A DNA stretch of 64,000 nucleotides from Iamia sp038233075 (GTDB taxonomy: Bacteria > Actinomycetota > Acidimicrobiia > Acidimicrobiales > Iamiaceae). The position numbers were made by a program, and so were the translations under genes. The notes beneath the pieces were generated by a model, which saw nothing but the letters and a program-made list of their open reading frames with translations, was not told the origin of the DNA and searched no databases. The DNA lies in assembly GCA_038233075.1 (NCBI GenBank), contig JBBSMQ010000013.1:1-64000 (forward strand), read 5' to 3'. Of this stretch, positions 33,967 through 41,593 are shown piece by piece. Position 1 is the stretch's first letter, and each line of letters opens with the position of its first letter.

Positions 33967-34613
33967 TCAGGTCGCCGCCGTCTCGGGTGTGGACGCGTCG
34001 GAGCGGACGATGGCGACCACGCACTGCAGGGAGCGACGCCCGGCGTCGCGGCGTTCGACCCGCACTCGGTCGAACCCGGCGTCGCGGCACGGGGTCGCGA
34101 AGGCGGCCACCTGGTCGTCGGTCCACCCGTGGCTGGCGTGTCCCGTCGCGCCCGGTGTCGTCCGCTTCTCCAGGGCGACGAAGCGTCCCGCAGGTGCCAG
34201 CACGCGCCGCGCCTCGGCCAGCCCGGCATCGAGGTCGGGCCAGTGGTGCACAGTCGACAGCGATCACACGACCGTGGCCTCGGCATCACCCAGGGCAGCG
34301 CCTCCGCGACCCCCTCGGCGAACCGGACCGAGGGCCCGGTCCGGACGAGCCCCCGATCCACGCGCCGCATGACCGCGGCGGGCTCGACGCCGACGACGGT
34401 GGCGCCAGCGCGGGCCGCGTGGCGGACGGCGACCCCCGGTCCGCAGCCGATGTCGACGACCCGATCGCCGGGTCGCACCGCCGCGAGCTCGAGGGCGAGG
34501 GCGGCATCGGCCCCCTTCCCGACGGTCATGCTGAGCGCGGCCAGCAGGCCGGTGAACCCACAGAAGCCGGGATGCTCGCCGTGGTGGTTGGGGGCGGGGG
34601 AGTGAGGGTCCAT
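33967..34613 (-). pseudogene. class I SAM-dependent methyltransferase, inactivated
   Basis: The gene starts well (GGGAGG then ATG; MDPHSPAPNHHGEHPG), reads motif I VVDIGCGPGVAVRHAAR and VAEALP, then loses frame near 34290. In the continuing frame the sequence ATVV-stop-SLSTVHHWPDLDAG shows a TGA at 34264-34266 where homologues have Trp (VVWSLS). The frame then stays open through EARRVLAPAGRFVALEK to the stop. Two independent lesions, a frameshift and a nonsense codon, make sequencing error an unlikely full explanation. Confidence 0.8.
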
Positions 34614-34632
34614 CGCCTCCTCCCGCCTCGCA

Positions 34633-34778
34633 ACACTGGATGCGGAGATCGCCCGGCTCCAGGACGCGCGCCAGTACCTGAGTGGGCGCTGCTCTGTCGC
34701 TACGACCACTCCTTGGACGAGTGTCGGATCATGGGCGCCGAGATCGAACGCCGTCTCGGTGTCGCCGATGACCTCTAG
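34633..34778 (+). pseudogene. C-terminal remnant of a MerR-family regulator
   Basis: TLDAEIARLQDARQYL in one frame, followed after a frame change near 34680 by WALLCRYDHSLDECRIMGAE and IERRLGVADDL to a TAG, matches the dimerisation helix and tail of MerR-type regulators. The DNA-binding domain is missing. It lies back to back with the dead methyltransferase, in a decayed strip. The sequence between here and the padR operator (34779-34918) has a 12-bp direct repeat AGCTCTCGATCG but no gene I can support. Confidence 0.5.
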
Positions 34779-34918
34779 CTCTCGATCGAGGTGAGCTCCA
34801 GCTCTCGATCGGCGGTGCGGACCACCACCTCGAACCACCGGAAGAAGCCCTCCTGGCGTCAAGCGGACGAGAGGAGTGGTGGTCTGCGGTCGCTCTCACG
34901 CGACCCCTTGCGGTCATC

Positions 34919-34943
34919 GTAACACTACGTTACCATCAGTAAG
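34919..34943. promoter_or_regulatory. repeated half-sites upstream of padR
   Basis: GTAAC-ACTAC-GTTAC forms a 5-5-5 inverted repeat, and the second arm also pairs with a following GTAA across CATCA, giving three half-sites at 10-bp spacing on one face of the helix. Located about 65-90 bases upstream of the padR ATG, it is a good candidate for the autoregulatory operator. Confidence 0.5.
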
Positions 34944-35006
34944 CATGCTGACGGGGCAACGAGACGAGATCGCGGGGCGGGCCGGGGTGACCCGGTCGGC
35001 GCCGCG

Positions 35007-35465
35007 ATGAGCCGGATCTTCCGCCGGGGAGAGCTGCGAGCGGCGCTGCTCCACGTGCTCGACGAGCTCGACACCGCCAACGGCTACGCGATCATGCACC
35101 GTCTCGCCGACCACGTGGGGGCGGGGTGGCGCGCCAGCCCCGGTGCCATCTACCCCGCCCTGCTCGCCCTCGAGGATGCGGGTCAGATCCGCGGCCGGGA
35201 CGCCGACGGGTCGCGCCTGTACTCCCTCACCAACGCGGGCCGGCGCGCCTGCGGGGACGGGGCCGACCTCCTCGACGACATCGCCCGCCGGGCGTCGAGC
35301 CGGGAGCCCCGCACCACCCTCGGCATCGTGCTCGACGCCTTCGCGGCGAGCTCAGCCCATCGTGCCGCCGCCCTGGACCCCGACCAGGAAGCCCAGGTCG
35401 CGGCGATCCTCGCCACCGCCGACCGCCAGATCACCTCCACCCTCAGCCAAGGAGCACACCCATGA
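35007..35465 (+). CDS. PadR-family transcriptional regulator
   Basis: A 152-residue repressor. FRRGELRAALLHVLDELDTANGYAIMHRL is the N-terminal winged-helix start, and SPGAIYPALLALEDAGQIRGRDADGSRLYSLTNAGRR contains the diagnostic GaiYP recognition helix and beta wing. The C-terminal part is a dimerisation helix. It is coupled by ATGA to the small 2TM protein, which it probably controls along with itself. Confidence 0.92.
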   Translation: MSRIFRRGELRAALLHVLDELDTANGYAIMHRLADHVGAGWRASPGAIYPALLALEDAGQIRGRDADGSRLYSLTNAGRRACGDGADLLDDIARRASSREPRTTLGIVLDAFAASSAHRAAALDPDQEAQVAAILATADRQITSTLSQGAHP

Positions 35466-35755
35466 CCGACGACTTCGCCCGAGCCGCCTTCCGCGAGCGC
35501 GAGGCCCGCCAGATCCGCCGCCGCCGCGGTTTCCTCGTCCACGCTGCCATCTGGGCCGCGGTCAACGTGATGCTGGTGGTGATCTGGGCCCTCAGCGGCG
35601 GTGGCCACCCGTGGTTCCTCTACCCCCTCCTCGGCTGGGGCATCGGCCTGGTGGCCCACGGTGCCGCCGCCTTCCTCGTGGCCGACACCGACGACATCGT
35701 CCTGGAGCGTGAGCAGCGCCGCTTCGGCGCCAGCACCGACCCACACTCGACCTGA
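35462..35755 (+). CDS. 2TM-domain protein
   Basis: A 97-residue protein with the PF13239 (2TM) pattern: FREREARQIRRRRGFLVHAAIWAAVNVMLVVIWAL, then HPWFLYPLLGWGIGLVAHGAAAFLV. The two helices with a W-F-P-GWG-H turn are typical. Function unknown; such proteins often accompany PadR or histidine kinases and may be membrane sensors. It ends with a cytosolic charged tail. Confidence 0.88.
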   Translation: MTDDFARAAFREREARQIRRRRGFLVHAAIWAAVNVMLVVIWALSGGGHPWFLYPLLGWGIGLVAHGAAAFLVADTDDIVLEREQRRFGASTDPHST

Positions 35756-35948
35756 CCCCGTCGCTGAGGCGCGCGCACCGACCGAGCTCGTCGTTGGCCT
35801 CACCGGCGATGAACGGCGCAGTCGACATCAGGTGGCGGGCCTGTCGAACGGCCCGTTCCCGCACGGGTGTCGACCGGTCCCGGGGGCCATGGGGCCGAAG
35901 GGTGGCCGAAGGGGTGGTCGAAGGGTCGTGGTGGGCACGATGTGGCGG

Positions 35949-36021
35949 TACCCCCGACGGGATTCGAACCCGCGTTGCCGGCTTGAAAGGCCGGTGTCCT
36001 GGGCCGCTGGACGACGGGGGC
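35949..36021 (-). tRNA. tRNA-Glu (TTC)
   Basis: On the minus strand: acceptor GCCCCCG pairs with CGGGGGT (one G-U), D-arm GTCCAGCGGCCCAGGAC, anticodon stem CCGGC/GCCGG around loop CTTTCAA with anticodon TTC, T-arm CGGGTTCGAATCCCG. CCA is not encoded. Typical actinobacterial tRNA-Glu. Confidence 0.96.
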
Positions 36022-36080
36022 CGGGCCGCCCGCAGGCGGCGGGGCGACCGTAGCCGCGCCGTCACCGGAGGCCCGGCCGA

Positions 36081-36602
36081 TCAGTCCTCGCCGGACTCCA
36101 GGGCCCGCACCGCGTGGTACACGAGGGCGCTGAGCAGGTCATAGAGCTGCCAGGCGGCCAGGCGCCGCGCCGCCTCCCCGACCTTCTCGGGGTCGTCACT
36201 GGTGGTGAGGATGGCCTCGGCGGCCACGACGTCGCGGTCCTCGTCGGAGCTGGACTCCACGCCCAGCCGTTCGCTCAGCACCAGGCGCAGCGAGTTCACG
36301 CCCTGCATCCACGCCACCAGGCCGTCCTCGTCCATGGGCTCGGCGGCCGGGCGGTCGAGGGCGGCCAGGGCGGCCCGTCGGGAGTCGCGCAGGGCCGCAC
36401 CCTGCTCGATCTCCCACTCGGCCTCGGCCAGCACGTCGTCGTCGTAGGCGGGTGGGAAGAGACGACGCAGGCCGGCGTCGGCAGCCGGGTCGTCGAGCAG
36501 GGGCTCCAGCTGACCGGCCAAGGTGCGCAGCAGGTCGACGGTGTCCTCGTCGAGGCGCAGCACGTAGGAGCCGTCGCGTCGCCGACGGATGATCCGCGCC
36601 AC
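36081..36602 (-). CDS. DUF2017-family protein
   Basis: A 173-residue cytosolic protein of the actinobacterial DUF2017 family, which nearly always lies beside clpS. RRRRDGSYVLRLDEDTVDLLRTLAGQLEPLLDD is the conserved N-terminal part; LRRLFPPAYDDDVLAEAEWE and LVAWMQGVNSLRLVLSERLG follow. The GTG start giving VARIIRRRR is used; a TTG two codons earlier is possible. Function unknown; the pairing with clpS suggests a link to N-degron proteolysis. Confidence 0.82.
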   Translation of the reverse strand: MARIIRRRRDGSYVLRLDEDTVDLLRTLAGQLEPLLDDPAADAGLRRLFPPAYDDDVLAEAEWEIEQGAALRDSRRAALAALDRPAAEPMDEDGLVAWMQGVNSLRLVLSERLGVESSSDEDRDVVAAEAILTTSDDPEKVGEAARRLAAWQLYDLLSALVYHAVRALESGED

Positions 36603-36657
36603 CGTCAACGGCCCCGGAGCGACGCGCCGGTCCCGGCCGACATCGAGGGACCGATCG

Positions 36658-36957
36658 TCACGACTGCTTCTCCATCGTCGCCCACAGCCCGTGCTCGTGG
36701 AGCCGGAACACGTCGACCTCGGCCTTGTCCCGGGACCCGGTGGACACGATGGCCCGCCCATCGTTGTGGACCTGCAGCATCAGGTGGTTGGCCTTGGCCT
36801 TCGAGAACCCGAACAGCTTGCGGAACACCCACGCCACGTACTGCATCAGGTTGACAGGGTCGTCCCACACGATCACCTGCCAGGGCCGGTCGACCTCGGG
36901 GTCGTCGTCGATGTCGGGCTCGAGCACCTCGAGGGGCGCTACCTCCGTCGTCGACAT
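36658..36957 (-). CDS. clpS: ClpS, N-degron adaptor of ClpAP/ClpCP
   Basis: A 99-residue adaptor. The core WQVIVWDDPVNLMQYVAWVFRKLFGFSKAKANHLMLQVHNDG contains the conserved DDP-N-M substrate pocket and HxxGxA-type helix, and GSRDKAEVDVFRLHEHGLWATMEK the C-terminal part. ClpS hands proteins with bulky N-terminal residues to the Clp unfoldase. The second ATG is chosen; the disordered acidic N-terminus is normal. Followed by DUF2017. Confidence 0.93.
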   Translation of the reverse strand: MSTTEVAPLEVLEPDIDDDPEVDRPWQVIVWDDPVNLMQYVAWVFRKLFGFSKAKANHLMLQVHNDGRAIVSTGSRDKAEVDVFRLHEHGLWATMEKQS

Positions 36958-36991
36958 GGCCACCATCCTCCCAGGCGCGGGTCGCAGACGG

Positions 36992-37963
36992 CTACGTCGC
37001 CGGCTGGGGGGTGCCGGTCGGCTCGGCCTCGGCGACGACCCCGAGCACTACGGGCAGGGGCTCGGACAGGGCCAGGCCCACCCGGAGCACGGCCGCCCAC
37101 ATCACCATGGCGCCCAGCACGTGCAGCCCGACCAGCAGCTCGGGCACGCCGGTGAGGTACTGGAGGTAGCCCAGGCCGCCCTGCAGGACGATCACCGCCA
37201 ACAGGGCGGTGCCGCGCTCCATGGCCGCAGCCCCCACCATCTCCCGCCGCATGCGCAGGACCAGGGCGATCACGACCACCAGGAAGGCCCAGGTGAGGCC
37301 GCTGTGGACCATGGCCACGCTGCGCACCGCGACGTCCAGGCGCTCGGCGTCGACGTCCCCCGCGTGGGGCCCGGCGCCGGTGACCAGGGTCCCGGCCAGG
37401 ATGACCACCGCCCCCATGGCCACTGCCAGGCGGGACAGGCGCAGCCCGACCCGGCCCACCAGGGGCGTGGTCGCCTCGGGCCCGCCGTCGGGGCCATCGG
37501 GACGGCAGGCCCGGTGGTGGAGCACCACCGCATCGGCGACCAGGAGGGCGGAGACGAGGAAGTGGCCCTGGACCACGATGGGGTGGACCTCCAGCCTGAC
37601 CACCAGGGCACCCAGCAGGATCTGGGCCCCTACCCCGGCGACCAGTCCCCACGAGAGGAGCACGAGGTCGCGCCGCCGGCCCACCCGGCGCAGGGAGCCC
37701 AGCACGGCCAGGGCCACCGCCACCGAGACGGCGCCGGTGACGAGGCGGTTGCCGAACTCGACCCAGGCGTTGTAGGAGGCCTCGCTCCGGGGCACCAGCT
37801 TCCCCGGCTCGCAGCCCGGCCACGACGAGCAGCCCAGGCCCGACCCGGTGAGGCGCACCGCGGCGCCGGTGACCACGATGGCCACCAGGGACCAGAGCGC
37901 GACGAGCGTGATGCGCCGGTAGGCGGAGGGCGACAGCACGGGAGCCCGGTCGAGCAGGGTCAC
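36992..37963 (-). CDS. ctaA: heme A synthase (COX15/CtaA)
   Basis: Membrane enzyme of 323 residues converting heme O to heme A for the terminal oxidase. Eight hydrophobic helices. RLTGSGLGCSSWPGCEPGKLVP is the conserved Cys-containing extracytoplasmic loop; ligand His residues are in VEFGNRLVTG region, VQGHFLVSALL, MVHSGLTWAF and LLVGLHVLGAMV. Divergent from ctaB across 172 bp, matching the shared role in heme A formation. Confidence 0.93.
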   Translation of the reverse strand: MTLLDRAPVLSPSAYRRITLVALWSLVAIVVTGAAVRLTGSGLGCSSWPGCEPGKLVPRSEASYNAWVEFGNRLVTGAVSVAVALAVLGSLRRVGRRRDLVLLSWGLVAGVGAQILLGALVVRLEVHPIVVQGHFLVSALLVADAVVLHHRACRPDGPDGGPEATTPLVGRVGLRLSRLAVAMGAVVILAGTLVTGAGPHAGDVDAERLDVAVRSVAMVHSGLTWAFLVVVIALVLRMRREMVGAAAMERGTALLAVIVLQGGLGYLQYLTGVPELLVGLHVLGAMVMWAAVLRVGLALSEPLPVVLGVVAEAEPTGTPQPAT

Positions 37964-38018
37964 ATCCCGAGGCTACGACCGGGCGCGACCCTCGGGCCAA
38001 GCAGAGTGCGAGCCCGAA

Positions 38019-38061
38019 CCTTGGACGGGGTGATGTCGCATGGGGCGTTCAGGCGTCCAAA
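38019..38061. repeat. hairpin related to the 61-bp repeats
   Basis: CTTGGACG and CGTCCAAAG form arms of 7-8 bp around a loop containing GATGTCGCATGGGGCG. Arms and the GATGT(G/C)GC loop element match those of the triplicated hairpins between pdxH and ccdA. It lies in the divergent ctaA-ctaB promoter region. Confidence 0.45.
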
Positions 38062-38135
38062 GCTGGCGCGGAGGGGAGACCGTTGCGAGCGCTCCCCTTT
38101 GGCCTCCTTGCGGATGCGGTCGTAGTCTCCCGGCC

Positions 38136-39161
38136 GTGACCCTGCCGACCAGCGGTGCCGCCACCGCCGTCACCCCGGCGCCCGGTCGAGGCTCTGGCCT
38201 CCGACGGCGGCGCGCCCCCGGTGCGGCCGCGGTCGCCCTCGGCGATCACACCGCCCCGCGGGCGTCGGCAGAGGCCGAGGTCGCAGCGCCGCGCTCGGTG
38301 GCCCGCGCCTACCTGGCGCTGACCAAGCCCCGCATCATCGAGCTCCTCCTCGTCACCACCGTCCCCACCCAGGTGGTGGCGGCCCGGGGCCTGCCATCGG
38401 GCTGGCTGGTGCTGTGGACGGTGCTGGGCGGCGCCCTGGCGGCCGGCGGGGCCAACACCTTCAACATGGTCGTCGACCGTGACATCGATCGGCTCATGCA
38501 GCGGACCCGCAACCGGCCCCTGGTCACCGGTGAGATCAGCCCCCGGGCCGCGCTGGTCTTCGCGGTGGCGCTCGAGGTCGGATCCTTCGCCCTCCTCTGG
38601 GGCGCCGTCAACCTGCTCTCGGCGGTGCTGGCGGTGGCGGCCACGCTCTTCTACGTCTTCGTCTACACGCTCTGGCTGAAGCGGACCTCCACCCAGAACA
38701 TCGTCATCGGTGGCGCCGCCGGCGCGGTGCCGGTGCTCATCGGCTGGTCGTCGGTCACCGGCAGCCTGACCTGGGCCCCGTTCGTCCTCTTCGCCGTCAT
38801 CTTCCTGTGGACCCCGCCGCACTTCTGGTGTCTGGCGGTGCGCTACCGCGACGACTACGCCGCGGCCGAGGTGCCCATGCTCCCGGTGGTGTCGAGCATG
38901 CGGGCGGTCACCGTTCGGATCGTGGCCTACACCGCGGTGCTGTGGGGGGCGACCCTCGTCTTTGCGCCGGTCGCCGACATGGGGCTGGTCTACCTGGTGG
39001 CCGCCATCGCCCTCGGCGGCGCCTACCTGGCGCTCACCCTCGACCTGGCCCGCGCCCCGGATGCGGCCAAGGCCATGCGCCTGTTCCACTGGTCGATCAC
39101 CTACGTGACCCTCCTCTTCGGCGCCATGGCCCTCGACCAGCTGCTGGCGGGCGGGGCGTGA
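38136..39161 (+). CDS. ctaB: protoheme IX farnesyltransferase (heme O synthase)
   Basis: UbiA-family membrane enzyme attaching farnesyl to heme B, 341 residues. ANTFNMVVDRDIDRLMQRTRNRPL contains the NxxxDxxxD prenyl-pyrophosphate site; the second Asp motif is in AVRYRDDYAAAEVPMLPV. About nine helices. GTG start chosen; the 50-residue N-terminal extension before VARAYLALTKPRIIELLL is Ala/Arg-rich and disordered. Upstream of the oxidase operon by 175 bp. Confidence 0.93.
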   Translation: MTLPTSGAATAVTPAPGRGSGLRRRRAPGAAAVALGDHTAPRASAEAEVAAPRSVARAYLALTKPRIIELLLVTTVPTQVVAARGLPSGWLVLWTVLGGALAAGGANTFNMVVDRDIDRLMQRTRNRPLVTGEISPRAALVFAVALEVGSFALLWGAVNLLSAVLAVAATLFYVFVYTLWLKRTSTQNIVIGGAAGAVPVLIGWSSVTGSLTWAPFVLFAVIFLWTPPHFWCLAVRYRDDYAAAEVPMLPVVSSMRAVTVRIVAYTAVLWGATLVFAPVADMGLVYLVAAIALGGAYLALTLDLARAPDAAKAMRLFHWSITYVTLLFGAMALDQLLAGGA

Positions 39162-39328
39162 ACGGCCCCGCACCCGGGCCCGGCGAGGATCGCCGACGCC
39201 GCCCGGCGCCGTCCGTCCCCGATTTCCTGGGCCCGCAGAGGCCCTGTGTAAGGTCCGAGCCGACCGGAACCACCTTCCCACCGGGCGGCGCCCCGCTCCG
39301 CCCGCGGGCGGGGCCGCTCTCGAGGTCC

Positions 39329-39340
39329 ATGCGTCGATGA
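39329..39340 (+). other. three-codon minigene overlapping the operon start
   Basis: ATGCGTCGATGA (Met-Arg-Arg-stop) overlaps the ATG of the first oxidase gene by four bases. The upstream GAGG is four bases from this ATG but twelve from the gene's own ATG, so ribosomes may start here and reinitiate. Could equally be chance. Confidence 0.3.
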
Positions 39341-40914
39341 CAGCCACCCAAGCTCCCCCGGCGGCCCCCGCGCCCGAGGCGACGGTCACCCCGGCCCCTG
39401 CTCCGGTGACCGGCCTGGCTGCGGTGCTCGGCTCGGCTGACCACAAGGTCGTCGGCCGACTCTACATCGGCGCCGCGCTGGCCTTCGGCGCCGGCACCGT
39501 GGTCACCGGCGTCCTGTCCGGTCTCACCCGCATCGACGACTCGCTGCTCGACTCCGGCGTCGCCCCCCAGATCCTCGCCTTCCACGCCACCTCGGCGGTC
39601 CTGCTGGCGGTGGCGCCGGCCCTGCTCGGTCTGGCCATGGTCGTGGTGCCGCTGCAGGTCGGCGCCCGAGCCATCGCCTTTCCTCGGGCCGCGGCCGCCT
39701 CCTTCTGGGCCTTCCTCATGGGCGGTGGTCTCGCCGTCGCCGCCTACGCCATCAACGGCGGCCCCGGGGGCGGGCGCTCCGACGGCGTCGACCTCTGGAC
39801 CGCGGCCTGGGCCCTGGTCACCGCCGCCCTCGTCCTCGGCGCCATCTGCGTGGCCACCACCGTGCTGGCGGTCCGCACCCGAGGCATGGACCTCGACCGG
39901 GTGCCCATGTTCGCCTGGTCGATGCTGTGCACCTCGGTGGTGTGGATCCTGACCCTTCCGGTCCTCGTCGCGGTGCTGATCGTCATGTACCTCGACCACC
40001 GCTTTGCCGAGGTCTTGTTCGCCCCCGGCACCGCCGCCACCCTCGCCCGGGTCTCCTGGGTCGGCAACCAGCCCCAGGTGTACGCCTTCGCCGTCCCCGT
40101 GCTCGGCATCGCCCTCGACGCAGTGGCCACCGCCACCGGTGCCCGCATGCCCAACCGTGCCGCGGCCCGCGTCGCCATCGGTGCCTTCGCGGTGCTGGGC
40201 ATCGGCGCCTTCGCCCTCCCCGCCCTCGCCCCCGAGGCCGCCGACCAGCCCGTCACCAAGGTGATGGCTCTACTCGCCCCCCTCCCGGTGCTCGCCGTGC
40301 TCGGCGTGGCCGCCACCGCGCTGAAGGCGACTCGGCCCCGGCCCACCAGCGGCCTGGTCGGCGGCGTCCTCGCCCTCCTCGTGCTGTTGGCGGCCACCCT
40401 CCTGGGCGCCCTCACCGCCTTCCAGGGAGCGCTGGAGCTGGCCGGCACCCAGTGGGTGTCGGCCCAGTCCCAGCTCACCCTCGTCGCCGCGGTGATCGCC
40501 GGCGTCGCCGGCCTCTACCACTGGTCCACCAAGGTCCTGGGTCGGGTCGGGGGCGAGGGACCCGGTCGCACCGCCCCGCTGGTGCTGGCCCTCGGCGGGC
40601 TCGTGCTCGCCATCCCGCGCGCCCTCTCCGGCCTCCTGGGCGAGGGTGACGAGGCGATCACCGGCATCGACGGCCTGGACGTCGTGGCCCTCATCGGTGC
40701 CGGCCTGGTGGTGCTGGGTGGTCTGATGGCCGTCGCCGGCCTGGCGGGCCACCGGCCAGCCGACGTCCCGGCCGACCCCTGGGGGGGCCCGAGCCTCGAG
40801 TGGGCGACGCGATCGCCGCCGCCGTTCGGCAACTTCGAGGGCGATGTGCCTGCGGTGACCTCGCCCGAGCCCCTGCTCGCCGCCCCCGCCGATGACGAGG
40901 AGGTCTCCGCCTGA
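39337..40914 (+). CDS. cytochrome c oxidase subunit I paralogue lacking most heme-copper ligands
   Basis: A 525-residue protein with twelve-odd membrane helices, homologous to CtaD further down the operon. Shared blocks: ILAFHATSAVLLAVAP aligned to YTMHGTTMIF, VPLQVGARAIAFPRAAAASFWAF to IPLQIGARDVAFPRLNALSFWTF, and the tail ADPWGGPSLEWATRSPPP to ADPWDARSLEWTIQSPTP. The CuB His motif HPEVY is NQPQVY, the HH pair is absent, and HFH for both hemes is QSQ. Only the first heme a His remains. It cannot be a normal oxidase; an assembly, stability or structural role in the complex is inferred from its place at the head of the operon. Confidence 0.85.
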   Translation: MTATQAPPAAPAPEATVTPAPAPVTGLAAVLGSADHKVVGRLYIGAALAFGAGTVVTGVLSGLTRIDDSLLDSGVAPQILAFHATSAVLLAVAPALLGLAMVVVPLQVGARAIAFPRAAAASFWAFLMGGGLAVAAYAINGGPGGGRSDGVDLWTAAWALVTAALVLGAICVATTVLAVRTRGMDLDRVPMFAWSMLCTSVVWILTLPVLVAVLIVMYLDHRFAEVLFAPGTAATLARVSWVGNQPQVYAFAVPVLGIALDAVATATGARMPNRAAARVAIGAFAVLGIGAFALPALAPEAADQPVTKVMALLAPLPVLAVLGVAATALKATRPRPTSGLVGGVLALLVLLAATLLGALTAFQGALELAGTQWVSAQSQLTLVAAVIAGVAGLYHWSTKVLGRVGGEGPGRTAPLVLALGGLVLAIPRALSGLLGEGDEAITGIDGLDVVALIGAGLVVLGGLMAVAGLAGHRPADVPADPWGGPSLEWATRSPPPFGNFEGDVPAVTSPEPLLAAPADDEEVSA

Positions 40915-41582
40915 TGGCCACCGCCACCGCGCCCGCACCCGCCGCTGTGTCCGAGGAGCCGGGCTACGACCTCGTCCCCGAGACGGCCGAACGCGGCGCC
41001 ACCCGGCCGCGGGTGCTGCTGGTGGGCACGGCGCTGACCGGCGCCGCCATCATCATGGTCTTTGCTGCCCTCATCGGGATGTACCTGGCCGCTCGCCACG
41101 GGGTCATCACCGGCCCCCCCGTCGACGGCCAGGCGCCGGTCTGGTTCGCCGACGCGGCCAACCCCATCCCCCTCACCCCGGCCAACATGGCCTTCGGCAC
41201 CATGCTGCTGTCGTGCGTGAGCATGGTCTGGGCCATCGACGCGGTGGGGCGCAACGATCGCCGCAACGCCTACTTCGCCCTGGGCATGACCATCCTCTTC
41301 GGCGTCGCGGTGATCAACGCCACCACCTTCATCTACACCCAGGTGGGCCTGCCCCTCGCCGGGGGGACGAACGCGGCGGCCCTGCTGTTCTACGTCGTCA
41401 CCGGCGCCCACCTCGCCCTCATCACCGGGGCCCTGGTGTTCGCTGCCCTGATGACCTTCCGCACCCTTGGCGGTGAGTACGCGGGGCGCGACCGAGACGG
41501 GCTCACGGCCGCCAGCCTCATCTGGTACCTGACCACGGCCATCTACGGCGTCATCTGGTACGCCGTGTACGTGACCAAGTAG
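40914..41582 (+). CDS. cytochrome c oxidase subunit III-like paralogue
   Basis: A 222-residue membrane protein with five hydrophobic helices. RVLLVGTALTGAAIIMVFAALIGMYLAAR, WAIDAVGRNDRRNAYFALGMTILFGV and YVVTGAHLALITGALVF resemble the heme-copper oxidase subunit III fold; the canonical CtaE occurs later in the operon. Its ATG shares bases with the stop of the inactive subunit I paralogue (TGATG), so the two are made together and probably form a subcomplex. Confidence 0.78.
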   Translation: MATATAPAPAAVSEEPGYDLVPETAERGATRPRVLLVGTALTGAAIIMVFAALIGMYLAARHGVITGPPVDGQAPVWFADAANPIPLTPANMAFGTMLLSCVSMVWAIDAVGRNDRRNAYFALGMTILFGVAVINATTFIYTQVGLPLAGGTNAAALLFYVVTGAHLALITGALVFAALMTFRTLGGEYAGRDRDGLTAASLIWYLTTAIYGVIWYAVYVTK

Positions 41583-41593
41583 CGAGGTCGATC

